Shown here: in pieces, positions 11,467 to 22,340 of the stretch
Layout: the number at the start of each line of letters is the position of its first letter
Position numbering within the stretch: position 1 is the stretch's first letter
Source of the DNA: Antedon bifida
Lineage: Eukaryota > Echinodermata > Crinoidea > Comatulida > Antedonidae
Direction of reading: 5' to 3'
DNA length: 64,000 nucleotides
Assembly (NCBI GenBank): GCA_963402885.1
Contig: OY727098.1
Coordinates: 5,451,001-5,515,000 of the forward strand
Position numbers and translations under genes: made by a program
The notes under the pieces: generated by a model
The model's database searches: none
What the model saw: the letters and a program-made list of their open reading frames with translations, nothing else
Told to the model about the DNA's origin: nothing

Positions 11467-11940
11467 GGGACGATTCGGCCCTGAGACTATTCGGCCCGGG
11501 ACGATTCGGCCCTGAGACGATTCGGCACACTTACATTTATCGGCTTTATTTTCAGAGAGACTATGGGGCAGCACCACTAGGGATAAAGATGCAATAAAGC
11601 AAACATTTTGAAAACATTGTCGAAAATGATGATTTTTTAGTCACGCGAACGATGTAAACAAGTTACGCCCTCTGTTGGCCGCTTGGCGAATGCACGAAAT
11701 AAACATGGTTTTCGAAGTAATAAATTGAAAAAATTACGTTTTTTTAGTAATTTATTATATATATTATATCAACTTTGTCAATATCAATAAAATACGGATT
11801 GTTAAACACCTTTAAAAATTTGATAAATACCAAAAAAAATGAATATGAATTTGGTCTAAAGTGAGACGTTTCGGCCCGGCCCACAAAGTGGGATGTTTCG
11901 GCCGAAAAGTGGGCCGAATAGTCCCGGGCCGAATCGTCCC
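11467..11940. mobile_element. 474 bp inverted-repeat element with GGGACGATTCGGCCC ends
   Basis: The left end has GGGACGATTCGGCCC, GACTATTCGGCCC and GGGACGATTCGGCCC in series. The right end mirrors this with GGGCCGAATAGTCCC and GGGCCGAATCGTCCC. The interior holds ACGCCCTCTGTTGGCCGC and GTTTCGGCC motifs. A piece of the interior (about 11600-11715) recurs inverted at about 43465-43555. Noncoding. Confidence 0.7.
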
Positions 11941-12233
11941 TGAATCCCCGGCTAGGCTAGTCTACCCTACACGGGTGGTAGGGATCAACCCAGGCCTAGC
12001 CTAGTTAGTATTTTAACTAGGTTGTTATAGTTATTATAGTATTATTATTATTATATTCACAAATATTAATAACAAGGCTTACACAGATGACAAATTGTTT
12101 ACGATAATAATTATGAAGAATCACATCCTTTAAAAAAAAAAAAATAGGCCTAGGCTAGCTAGGCTAGGCACACACGTACGCCTGAATTTTGTTTTGATTT
12201 TGACGCCCTCTTTTGTTGTAAAGCGAAGTAAAC
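11941..12233. other. CTAG/AGGCCT-rich spacer
   Basis: Contains several AGGCCTAG motifs, short (ATT)n runs and a poly(A) at 12132-12145. Nothing coding was seen. Confidence 0.5.
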
Positions 12234-12237
12234 TTAA

Positions 12238-13846
12238 AGGGGGATTCTGGGTTTAAAATTGCTTTTAAATATCGTTTATTTATTAAATAAAAAATATTAT
12301 AACAATATAGACATGTCAGAATGAAGAAGTAATAACGAGAAATTAAAAAATTAAATTTCATATACATTTTAGGGTAAATTCATGGAAAGTCTGTTTTTCA
12401 GCAGCTTAGGGAAGCTCATTAATATTCATGAGATATTCACAAAATCACGTCATCAGTGGATTCCAAACTCGCGACGTCATGTAGGTTGTGTTTGGCAACT
12501 AATTTACATCTCTCTCCCCTGTCAAACCACGACCACCCGATCATTGTGAAATACATTTTTTGTAGATTTTCTAAGCTAGGCCTAAAGTGTAATAATAACA
12601 GTAGTAGCATATATTTATTTGACATTTAATGAAATACAAAATTTAGTACAGATTACTCCATGGTACAGATTATATATAGATTATATACAGTTATACTATT
12701 TTTATACCTCGAATAGTTCAGATCGTATTATCGGCTTCAAGTACTAGGCTAGGCCTAGCCTAAATCATTTTTTCATGCCACGATGGCTACCCTACGTTTT
12801 AAAACATTGGGGCCCATCATGGGCCTAGCTAGCCTACTACTAAACGATTGGCCCATAAATAACAAAACTCAGTGGATCCAAACCCATCCTATCAACCAAA
12901 CTCCTAAACAATCTAAACCTAAAACGTTCTACAAAATCGGCTGTAAATATTGAGGCAAAACAAGGTCCGATCGCCGTCCGCACGTATGGTGTCCCGATCG
13001 TCTAAGTAGGCCTAAAATAGGCCTAGTTTACTCTCCAAAAAATAAGATACTGCATCAAGCAAGTAGACCAGGTAGTAGGAAGGAGACCTGGCCGATCCGG
13101 CCCAGTTAAAAATTGAGCTAGCTAGTGTAGTAGACCCTATTCGAATTGATACTACCAGGCCTTTTACTATAGGCTACACTTGTTAAAATTAGCAATACTT
13201 ATGTTTACAAATATTCCAACTCTCTCATTCGAGCTATGTTATCTATACCATTCCGGTAGGTCGAGTCGACCTTCAATCAAATACTGTACATCGTTTATGT
13301 TGTGATTATAAACGGGGTATACTCGACCCGACCAGTTTGGTATTGTATACTGTATCTGCTTATCACGTGACGATGCCAAGCATGGGCAGAGAGAGCACGT
13401 GTATCATCGTCTCGCTCTCCTAGCTCGCTCAGCAGGAATGTATACGTTACGCTTCATTGATTTTGAAGGCTTTCCCTAAGTCAGTGCGAAAATCGGCAAA
13501 CGTAAAGTGCAAACATATCTAAGTTTTCACTGTTTTGATAAATTTTCATAGAAAATTGACTTCATAAATGGGAAGACCGACTAAAATTACATCAGATAAG
13601 TATAATTTTACAAAAGTAATTGATATGGTTAATGATAACGAGTCGTCGGAAGATTGACCATTTCACGAATTTCCTATTCTGTAACACAGTGTCATATCGC
13701 CGTAGCTGCACTTGTAATCTGGCCTCATTTCACAGCCTTCGTTCTGCTTCACTGGGCGCTTATATAAATTGAAACTTTTACCGTTCAAGAGACAAACAAA
13801 TATATTTTACATTTTTTACTATTCATTTTAAACCCGGAACCCCCCT
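12238..13846. mobile_element. 1.6 kb TTAA-flanked element with GGGGG...GGGTTTAAA ends
   Basis: The left end AGGGGGATTCTGGGTTTAAA and right end TTTAAACCCGGAACCCCCCT are complementary apart from a few mismatches. TTAA lies directly outside each (12234-12237 and 13847-13850), pointing to a piggyBac-type target duplication. Inside are CTAG-rich sequence, a fragment of the GATCGTCT family (about 12960-13004), a small frame at 13568-13657, and an L2-type tail (GGGCGCTTATATAAATTGAA, 13755-13774). It may be one old element that collected insertions, or the matching ends may be two separate repeats. Confidence 0.5.
13568..13657 (+). CDS. Small open frame, 29 residues, unknown
   Basis: The frame begins MGRPTKITSDKYNFTK and ends in the acidic NDNESSED. 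It lies inside the TTAA-flanked element, 190 bp from its right end and pointing outward. Upstream (13375-13440) are CACGTG and a CTCGCTCTC-rich stretch. An acidic N-terminus is seen in some transposases, but nothing here proves that; it may be a chance frame or an exon remnant. Confidence 0.2.
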   Translation: MGRPTKITSDKYNFTKVIDMVNDNESSED

Positions 13847-13860
13847 TTAAATTATTAGAA

Positions 13861-13962
13861 ACAAGGCCAACAGCCATTAAGTCGCGTGCTACAATGCATA
13901 GTGATACCGGACCGACAGACAGACCGACCGACCGACCGACCGACATAGTGAACTATAGAGCA
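13861..13962 (-). repeat. Fragment of CGCGACT-family repeat with (GACCGACC)n
   Basis: ACAAGGCCAACAGCCATTAA, GTCGCGTGCTACAATGCATAG and GATACCGG are followed by a CCGACAGACAGACCGACC microsatellite and CATAGTGAACTATAGAG. The same order is found at 29753-29889 and, reversed, at 35765-35890. The terminal hairpin present in the other copies is missing here. Confidence 0.7.
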
Positions 13963-14189
13963 AAAATTTAAAATGTGTGTTTACCCACACGTCACACAGT
14001 TATTTAATGTATTAGATTAAACAAAGGTAATAGCTTTCAACAAAAAGTAATCAAAAGAAATCTTACACCTCAATCATGAACACTCATATTAAAATGATAA
14101 CGTTGTTTTTTAGCCAATGACTAGGCCTAAATGATTAATTCAGCCCACCCAACTATCAAATTTACAGCTACTAAATCCACTAGGCCCTA
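13963..14189. other. Intergenic, nothing recognised
   Basis: AT-rich sequence with no coding or repeat signal recognised. Confidence 0.4.
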
Positions 14190-14345
14190 GTAGCGTTGAC
14201 TTTTTGGACACTATAGTGACCATAGAAAATGGTACACTCAAAACTGACCTATTCCGTAAACCCACGGATAAAAATATGTACCTGCTCCTTAGCAGTTGTC
14301 ATCCCCGACACTGTACTAAAACATATCGTACAGTCAAGCATTACG
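14190..14345 (+). mobile_element. Penelope-like reverse transcriptase fragment
   Basis: The plus-strand reading VDFLDTIVTIENGTLKTD, then LFRKPTDKNMYLLLSSCHP, then RHCTK, matches the pattern FLD-x-x-V...LYRKPTDxNxYLxxxSxHPxH seen in reverse transcriptases of Penelope-like retroelements. Only about 50 residues remain; both sides are lost. Confidence 0.6.
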
Positions 14346-14408
14346 TATCAGACGCGTTGTGTGCGAGAGCTCCTCGCCATTACGGGTTCAAATCTAGTTA
14401 GTATTAGG

Positions 14409-15414
14409 CTAATTTGTTTTTACTTTATTTAATGTTTCTTCATCGCGGGGTCCTGTTAGTGTTAGCCAGTTAGCGCTCAGAGCCGTTGCAACACTGAGTC
14501 GGAGCATTTTAGAACAATTTGTGTAGACCTTGTGCGTTGTTTTTTTTTTTATATATAGGCCTAGTCCTAAACTAACCAGTGACATTAATATCAAACCAAT
14601 AATAAGTATTAATCTGATATCGTAGTCAATTATCACTGGTACATTAGTAAGTCTATTTGTTGTTGTCAGTGAAACAGGTCTGGAGGTAACAGACGACATC
14701 ACGCCAGTAGTTTCCTTTAAATCTTTGTTTATGACGGAAAGTGGTTCGCTTTCAGCATATCTTGGAGCAACTTCATCTGGTACTTTTAATCTACAAACGT
14801 AGGAAGAGCCATTTGTAAGCTTAGACGCTGTTTCTGATTGTTCAATCCAAATGTGTGTATTATTATTACGTAAAACATGAAATCGTGATTCGAAATCCCA
14901 TTCTAACTCTGGTTCAGGGTTTGTCTTTTCACACAAGCAAGTCACAATGGCAACTTCTCCAATCTTATAAACTGACTTTTTAAACCTAACAATTGGATAT
15001 TCATCTGATGGTATCTCACGTACAGTAAGCTTCCCAATTCTGGAAGTTAGCAGGATATTGCCATTATATTGTAAAAAGCATTGGTAATCTCCTGCATCTT
15101 CTCTCTCTACTGGATCAATCCTTAAAAAGTGTTTTGCATTGCCATATTGATTGTGAATACTAATGCGGTCCAGATCAAAACCATTACTTGGTTGGTTGAT
15201 AATGTAAGACCCTTTGGTCCAAATGATTTCATATTTTTGTTTCATGTCTTTCGGAACATCTTTAAAGATACAATTGACATATGCTTCACTTCCTTCTACT
15301 GCTGAATTGTCCATTGGTTGATAAAGAAACTTGACCGCAAAAGTTTTATGGAAAAATAGTACAATGATAAATATGACGTATTTGTACATTGTCGTCTGTG
15401 CTCGGTGCGTTAGT
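14409..15414 (-). CDS. Ig-family receptor G1 (two Ig domains, single-pass membrane protein)
   Basis: The likely start is the ATG at 15387-15389, giving 326 residues. The frame is open further upstream, but a splice acceptor (TATTTTCAG, exon from 15414) lies 25 bp before this ATG, and a signal peptide MYKYVIFIIVLFFHKTFA follows. Ig domain 1 spans about residues 24-124 (Cys40, Trp57, Cys104, DAGDYQC). Domain 2 spans about 134-220 (Cys151 or 153, Trp164, Cys199). A Thr/Ser-rich stalk follows, then a helix at about 258-280 and a basic KKK stop-transfer. The tail is encoded partly over A-rich low-complexity DNA and contains AATAAA within the frame near the stop (TAG, 14409-14411), so the true 3' end is uncertain. 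A surface receptor or adhesion protein is inferred; ligand unknown. Closest relatives in the window are at 26739, 30145 and 45493. Confidence 0.8.
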
Positions 15415-15479
15415 CTGAAAATACCAAACAATGTATTTACTGGAAAGGCTAACCAATACGTTAGATGTAAATAATTCAA

Positions 15480-16429
15480 TTATTGAAATATATCACTAGT
15501 CTGATCCTCAATAATTAAATTTAGTAAACTACACGTTGTATTTTATTTTATTCAGTCAAAACCAACAGCAATAAATACCGCCACTAACAGGTTTGAAACA
15601 TACAAAACAATACAACATCAAAAACGGTTAACAATAAAATACAAATAAATAAAAAAATATATATAACATAGATCAGCATGCCATAAACAATTTCAATTTA
15701 AAATTTATATACTTGTTAATACTTGTTTCAGGACATTTTATTCTTTGGTAACATATTATTTATTACAGATAATTGGACGGAAAGAGGTACAATATGAATA
15801 TAATATTGTATAAAGTAACACTACATACCTTGGAGTTGATAATGAATGTTGACTCTTTGAATTGCAGTAACACAATGTAACTAACTCGAATGCTGAAGTC
15901 ATATTAAATCAAACATGTTATGTTTATCTTATCAAACAGGTTACACCGATAGGTTAATATGTTTATATTTTTTAATGGACAACGTTAAATTAGGTACGTT
16001 ACATAAGCAGCAGCGTGATTATGATAGTATCTGTTATTTATTTTTTGATAATGGCCTAGCCAGGTTGTTTGATCTTTCTCTGAATAAGTGTCGTTGACTT
16101 TAATATTATTTTATTCTGTATTATATCATATCATATCATATCACTATCATTATTGCCTTTTTCATTATTTTTTCTTTATTCTCACAATCAACAAGGCAGT
16201 GCAAGGCATCAATTATACAGGTTGATCAAACAAAATATGCATTTAAAAACAAAGAAATTTATAAAGCAATCATAATCAAGATCACCACCAACAAAATCTT
16301 ACAGGCTGAAAACTATTACTTAATAGTCTTATGACCTAGGCCAGATATGACCTGGGCCAGATTTGTATGCATTTAAAGGGAGAATATTATATCTCAACTG
16401 TTATAGGATAATTTTACCTCAAGTAATAA
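15480..16429. other. Intergenic; simple repeats only
   Basis: AT-rich, presumably the 5' intron of the neighbouring minus-strand Ig gene. A TATCA microsatellite lies at about 16118-16145. Nothing else was recognised. Confidence 0.4.
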
Positions 16430-16700
16430 CATGGGATGTGTGACAAATATTATGATCCACCGTATCAAACGCAGCACTCATTTTCCGACATCCATCGCAC
16501 GGAGGATAGTTGTTAACACGCAGTACAGAGCAGTTTCAATACTGTGATGTGCTTTATACGATGATTGAAACGGATCAAATTTTCGATTACTTTTCCAAAA
16601 AAAATACAGATTTGATACTAGTCTATAATAAAATAGGTTCTCTGGATCAAACCCCGATTTCTTTAATAGAAATAGACCAGTTTCCAAAGATAAGTTAACA
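16430..16700 (-). mobile_element. LINE reverse transcriptase fragment
   Basis: The minus-strand reading has FQSSYKAHHSIETALYCV and, after a frame change, MSAAFDTVDHN, the same RT blocks as in the LINE at 7392-9392 (QSAYxxxHSTETxL and SAAFDTIDH). About 270 bp are left and both ends are missing. Confidence 0.65.
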
Positions 16701-17924
16701 ACGCGTGTAATTAGTTGAAAAACACAGTCGACGTTTTAATTAACAAAGTGGGAATTGGATCTGCAAGATTTAACAGACTAGTTCTTTTCCAAAATGTCTC
16801 TTTTATCACTTCCAGGTTCGAAGCTACAAAGAAAGAGGGACAAGTATAACCAAAGCCGAATAATACTAGTCTAATAGTTGAAAAAAAAATATAGGCCCTA
16901 CCCTTAGCGTTTTCGACGAGCATATTGACACACACACACCGCTGATGTAAATATTTCTGTCTATGAAGTTCTTAATTTTGTACGATGTAGTAAGTGTCGT
17001 GTCCAGATATTGTATGAAAGAAAAAACATCTGGAGATATGTTGCTGTGCAATACTTTAAGAGGTGCCAGCCATCATCCATAATGTACTGTAACCTCTATC
17101 AAAATGATAAAAAAGCGCGAGAAATACATTGATGTATTTACATTATGTTTGATTGATACATTCTTGGATCTATTCAAGCGAACGCTTTATAATAATAATA
17201 TAAACCACCATTTACATCAAAAGAAGAATTGAATACTCAAATAACGTTTCCTCATCAAAATGGCAACAATCATTATCATTTACCTCTGAATTAAACTTAA
17301 GTTGAATACATTGCATATAAGTGCAATTGAATTCAACTTAACTGCTTTTAAGTCGTCATTTTTGTTGTTCGTAAGTTAAAAAGCCAAAGTTTGAACAGTG
17401 TTCTTACCCAAGTCCGCTTATTGACATTTGAGTTCTTGTTCAAAGATGAAATTGTTTGCATTATAATATTACACTAGATGGTTTTTATTTATTTTATCCA
17501 TTTACTACCATCGATCTTTAATGAGGGTAGATTTTTCAGTTCCAGTGAAGAAACTGACCACTAAGAGCCCTCAATACATACAAATACAAACATATAAGAT
17601 ATAAAGTATTCAGAAAAAGTTAAGTATATAAAATATGCACATTGAAAATCAAAATCGTTAAAATTCTACTGATCGTTATCTCCATTCGTTTATACCTACG
17701 GGCATTAAGCTTTTTTTTTGCAATTTTAAGTAGGTCTACATGAGATAACGTTTCCTTTTGTTTACTGTAATATGAATTTTATTAATTTGAAAATAACGTC
17801 AGTTGATGAAACTTTTAATTTCATAGTTAGTAAGTGAAATGGAATGGAGAAAGTGGGACGAATATACGAAAGACAACATAATTAATGCTAAATAATGTCT
17901 CAAAGAATTCTTGCCTGTTAAATG
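16701..17924. other. Intergenic, nothing recognised
   Basis: AT-rich sequence downstream of the truncated H1 frame. I see no gene, RNA or repeat here beyond short A/T runs. Confidence 0.4.
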
Positions 17925-18692
17925 CTATTCGTAGACAGATACGGATTTGGTTATTTTTTCGAAATATCTCAGACACTGTAAGCTGGTAATTAGAATAATA
18001 TATAGAAACATAATTGACTGAACTGATAAGAGAAGTATTGTAATAATAGGATTAACGACAGTTTTAGATTTTTCAGAGGGTCGAGACTCATCAGAAATTA
18101 GAATTTCATTCGTTATATCAGTATGTATTCTGTGAACTTCTGCGGTAGTTTCGTATGTCAAGCATTCTTCAATTTGGATCGTCATATTCGTTGATTTCAA
18201 AATATCACCAGCGTTCACTGTACACGTTATGTTTTCTCCATGCAATTTACAAGAAACACGTCTGATGAACAACTTGTGAGATAAATTAGCTTGTTGTATT
18301 GACTCATTAAAAATTGCATCATTCGTTGAATTCCATCGAAATTGGATTTCTTCTTTGAGTATCTCTTCAACATGTGTAGGCATGCTGCTTTGAACATTCA
18401 ATGAACTTCCGCGATTCCGCCATTCAAACGCTTTGCACCAAATGTCTGCAGATTGGTTAACCATAAATGCAGTTGCACTGATGTTGACCACAATATGACG
18501 TTTAATAACAACGGTAGATGTACACCAATGTACGTCTTTCGTTTCCATTGTGCATGTGTAATCAGTTTCCTCATCTCTATCCATTGCTATGAACATAGCA
18601 CTACTAATAACCTTGTTCTTATTTGTAGTATTAGTAAAAACTGCGTGTTTAGGGAAATTTTCAACATCCCAGTACAGCTTCAAAGTTGGATA
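17925..18692 (-). pseudogene. Ig-family protein H1, 5'-truncated copy
   Basis: About 255 residues align throughout with the intact relative at 40973-42154. They run from the middle of Ig domain 2 (LYPTLKLYWDVENFPKHAVF) through domain 3 (IWCKAFEW ... FRWNSTNDAIF ... NITCTVNAG) and the stalk to the membrane helix (IITILLLSVQSIMFLYI) and the short tail LRYFEKITKSVSVYE. The signal peptide, domain 1 and the first Cys of domain 2 are missing. The frame stays open upstream to 18770, but that part is not Ig-like; it matches the noncoding block at 34738-34790. The breakpoint is therefore a rearrangement, and the copy is most likely nonfunctional although its remaining frame is undamaged. Confidence 0.75.
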
Positions 18693-18696
18693 CAAT

Positions 18697-19140
18697 TTAC
18701 TTTTTATGATCTTCATTAAAGAAAAGAGAAAGTTTAAAATGGTTTTTTTTGTATAAACTAAACACTTCAAGTAAATAAAATAAAGAGCAAAATATTACAA
18801 TTATTATGCAAAACAAAAATTGGTTAAACATACAAATAAAACAATATACTTGGTGGTAGGTAAATAGGTCACATATTTTTGTAAAACCTGTTCCTATAGA
18901 CCCAAGAAGTGGTCAGATATTGCTTACAATGATGGTCAAAAATATAATTGTCAAGGAACAAGTAGTGTTTATATACAATAGTCCGATGGAGTCCGCAGTA
19001 ATTTATAGTTTGTTTTTAAGTTCATTTTACAACTCATCTTTTATTTGTGCAAGTCCAGCGCAATCAAAAATAAAGTGGTCAACTGTTTCTTTTTTATTAT
19101 TTTCATTGCACAATGTACATTATGCCAGTAAATTCAGCTG
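18697..19140. repeat. Duplicated noncoding block, copy 1 (other copy 34738-35133)
   Basis: ACTTTTTATGATCTTCATTA, TTGTATAAACTAAACAC, AATATACTTGGTGGTAGGTA and GACCCAAGAAGTGGTCAGAT occur in the same order in both copies. On the minus strand 19030-19117 reads like the Cys/His end of a non-LTR retrotransposon (ETVDHFIFDCAGLAQIKDEL), so part of the block is an old LINE tail. Confidence 0.7.
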
Positions 19141-19239
19141 ACCACTTGCATAATAGCCTTTAATAACTTTGGCCATCTAGATAAATTAGCTCCGTTAAAC
19201 TTTCTTATCGGTTATTATTGTTTGGTCATACACTTTTAT

Positions 19240-20206
19240 CTATTAGCTTACGTCATGGTTTACTGTAGTGTCAACAGAGACAGATATTATTGGCAGATAC
19301 ATAGATTTGTTTATTTTTCAGGGAAGTGTTTTTTTAATGTTCATTTTATTGACATTATTTTCCAAATTAGCAGTATGTAGGCTTATGTAGCCTATTACGA
19401 GAAACATTGTAATGAAAATAATTTAGAAAACCATTTTATAAGAGGCATTTTACAATACCAATTTCCTTATTTGACTCGATTAGTTGTACCTTGTGTTTTA
19501 AAGAATTGTTTGGTTTTGTCTTTTTAAAATTAATTAATTGTAATGGTGTGATCTTGATTACAAATGATAGCTGATGATGACGATGATGATCATGACTGGT
19601 ATTATAAGCATTATGGCGACGAAATGGCAATGACGATAATTTATCATGTCCCAACGATACTACAGAAACATTAATAATGTGCCTGCAATAGATTGACTGA
19701 TCTTGTAACACTGAATACTGTGTACGAAAACACTAATAAACTAATTAACGAATAAACTGCCGGTGGAAACGGCGTTTAACCGATTCCACTCGAGAAAAAT
19801 TAACCGACAATTATCTCATTCAAATTATCGGATAAATGCAATAATTTTTAATCTTTGACCTGAAGGACAAATTGTTACGTTTGATGGGCACCTGGTTATT
19901 TGGTAATGACTGATCATGCGCACTTTTAATTACTTACCTGATAACCGATAACTTTGTTTTGGCTGCCGAGACACGGCCTCAAAGTTGACAGATAAAGGTC
20001 ATAATCACGTTGCTATTCCACTTCTTTGAATAAAAAAGTAAACATATTAATGACGTTATTAGGTGCCTCGGATCATATGAAAAGGTTTTATTGAGAACCT
20101 TGTAATCAATTTTCTGTATTGGAAAATAAACAATTTATTACATTGTTAATTCCGAAAAAAGGTAACCTTTAACAAAAAAAAGTAAACATATTCCTATCAT
20201 GATTGC
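19240..20206. repeat. Duplicated block S, copy 1
   Basis: It matches 36525-37500 closely, and 24560-25209, 36035-36165 and 38930-39390 in part. Landmarks: TACGTCATGGTTTACTGTAG, GTTTATTTTTCAGGGAAGTG, a GATGATGACGATGATGATC run, and GGCTGCCGAGACACGGCCTC. Noncoding. Confidence 0.7.
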
Positions 20207-20639
20207 TGTAACATGTTTGTTGTCACCTTTGTTGACACTTTATTGACGTTGTCAGGAGCCTCCGATCACATGAAACGATTTTATTGAGAATCTCGTGAAA
20301 GAAGTAATAATGTGCAGTAATGTCAGTTTTGTTTTCATTTTATATTCGGTATCTATTATCAATAAAAAGACATTGACTAACAATACATCGAATGAAATAT
20401 ATCGCTGTCACTGCTCTGTGTATTTTCTCTATAGGCTCAGACATTTTTATTATTATTTTGAAATAAGCGAAATGTCACCCGCACACACAATAAAAGTTAA
20501 ATTACTAAAACAAATTGTAGTTCACGTAAAGTAAATGCCTTTAATCAATATAATTGATTAGTTGAATATCTGAAACAAATTAATTTCAGTAGTTCACGAT
20601 ACGTTGAACCACTAAAATATTTTTTTATTTAATATTGAA

Positions 20640-20760
20640 TGGCGCCACCAACGGCCATTTTGCCGGAAGTGACGGACCCGGAAGCCAGTTGAACAACAGC
20701 GCGAGTGTGTGAAAATAACCCTGTGATATCCACAAATTTCGATAGGTAACGCTAAATTTT
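20640..20760 (+). promoter_or_regulatory. GC-rich promoter-like island with ETS and YY1-like sites
   Basis: Within 55 bp are GGCGCC, CGGCCATTTTG (YY1-like on the minus strand), CCGGAAGTGACG (a strong ETS/GABP-type site) and a second CCCGGAAG, in sequence much richer in CpG than its surroundings. A possible donor GATAG/GTAACG follows at about 20746. This is the make-up of TATA-less housekeeping promoters in animals, but no gene is seen downstream. Confidence 0.35.
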
Positions 20761-20787
20761 GTCGTTGTAAATAGCATCGATGTGAAA

Positions 20788-20924
20788 ACTAATGTTATCA
20801 AATCTACGTTTCGCGGTACATCTGAGATAGATAAGGTAGGTATCCAAGGCGGAGATTTGTACCGAAGTTTTTGCATTGTGCTCGCCTATGTCAGAATTAA
20901 CCATAATTTATATATAGATGAAAA
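20788..20924. repeat. 130 bp repeat, copy 1 (other copy 23492-23622)
   Basis: Starts TTATCAAATCTACGTTTCGC and includes GGTAGGTATCCAAGGCGGAG and TTTTTGCATTGTGCTCGCC; the two copies look nearly identical. Both strands are open over this stretch, so it could be an exon remnant (a GATAAG/GTAGGT donor-like site is present) or a transposon piece. Confidence 0.6.
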
Positions 20925-21307
20925 GGAAAAATCATGGAGTAACTTATTCTTTACTCCATGGAAAAATACACGAAGAAAAATAGTTTAGATAATATAATAT
21001 TTCGATGAAAATTACCCAGAAATTGTAATGTAAAGCAAGTGGTAAACCACAATAAGGTATTGTACGGTATGCTATAAGGATATGTTGCTAAAAAACTCGC
21101 TTAAATTTAATATAATATAAACAAATATTAGAAGGGTTGAAATACTGTATGATGTTTTAATTTTACTTGACAATGTGAAAGTTCAGAAAAGAGGGCGCCA
21201 TATATTGTTTGGATTTCTAAATAATAATACTGCGTATGAATTCTATTTATAAATCCTTACTAAAATGTGTTTTTTTTATCTTCACTTAATTATTAATATA
21301 AGGAATA

Positions 21308-22340
21308 TGGGTAACATGTTTGTTGTCACCTTTGTTGACACTTTATTGACGTTGTCAGGAGCCTCCGATCACATGAAACGATTTTATTGAGAATCTCGTA
21401 GAAAGAAGTAATAATGTGCAATAATGTCCAGTTTTGTTTTCATTTTATATTCAGTATTTATTATCAATACAAATGAATTGACTAACATTTCTCTATGTAT
21501 TTTCTGTATAGACATTTTTTATTAGGATTATTTTACAATGTGTTTAAATCATCCGCGCAATAGTGAGGAGTAGGCCTACCTTTAAATTACAAGCAGTCAT
21601 AAAATACAAAATTAAATACACACGCAAAAAAAAGATACAAAAGAAACAATGCTTTTAGCAAGCCTTTTATTTCGTGGATACACAAATATAGAAATAAAAA
21701 ATGTTTGGCCTAACAAGAATATTTCATCCAATGAACAGCATAGGCCTACAATATTCTACTTATAAATGCAACAGATTAAAAAATATACTACATTTCTACA
21801 GAAAATACGTAGGCCGATATTATACAAAATTATAACAAACACAACAATACTAATAAAAGAATTTACAAAATGAAAAGACAAAATACACGAAGAAAAATAG
21901 TTTATATAATATAATATTTACAATGAACATTAACCAGAAATTAAAGTTAAAATTGTAATGTAAAGCAAGTGGTAAACCACAATAAGGTATATTACTGTAT
22001 GCTATAAGGATATGTTGCTAAAAAAGTAAGTAACCCGCTTAAATTTGATGTAATATAAACAAATATTAGGAGGGTTGAAATACTGCATGATGTTTGATTT
22101 TACTTGACAATGTGGAAGTTCAAAAAAGAGGGCGCCATATATTGTTTGAATTTCTTCATAATAAATACTGCATATGAATTCTATTTATAAGGCCTTACTC
22201 AAATTTAAATTTAAATTTTTTTATCTTCACTTAATTAATAATATAATAGTTTTCATTCAGATTTAAAATAACAAGTTACTAGCACTTTCTAAACAAAGCT
22301 TTTGTATATAACCTGCAAGATATTCCAGATTATTTTCTTT
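21308..22340. repeat. Duplicated block R, copy 2
   Basis: Uninterrupted copy, used here as reference for the family. It starts ACATGTTTGTTGTCACCTTT, contains CACGAAGAAAAATAGTTTA and AGAGGGCGCCATATATTG, and ends past CTAGCACTTTCTAAACAAAG. Noncoding. Confidence 0.75.

Larger units (their letters stand above)
20207..21250. repeat. Duplicated block R, copy 1, interrupted by a 400 bp insert
   Basis: The left part (20207-20530, TTGACGTTGTCAGGAGCCTC) and right part (20935-21250, ACACGAAGAAAAATAGTTTA ... AGAGGGCGCCATATATTG) are colinear with 21308-22340. Between them 20531-20934 is foreign to the other copies and holds the promoter-like island and a 130 bp repeat. Confidence 0.7.

Noticed and set aside
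14229-14432. Second plus-strand frame over the Penelope-like fragment
   Set aside because: It is an alternative frame of the same fragment; only the frame with FRKPTDKN shows family residues.
18697-18770. N-terminal extension MKCLVYTKKTILNFLFSLM as a signal peptide for H1
   Set aside because: It is hydrophobic enough to look like one, but the DNA is the noncoding block also found at 34738, so the resemblance is probably chance.
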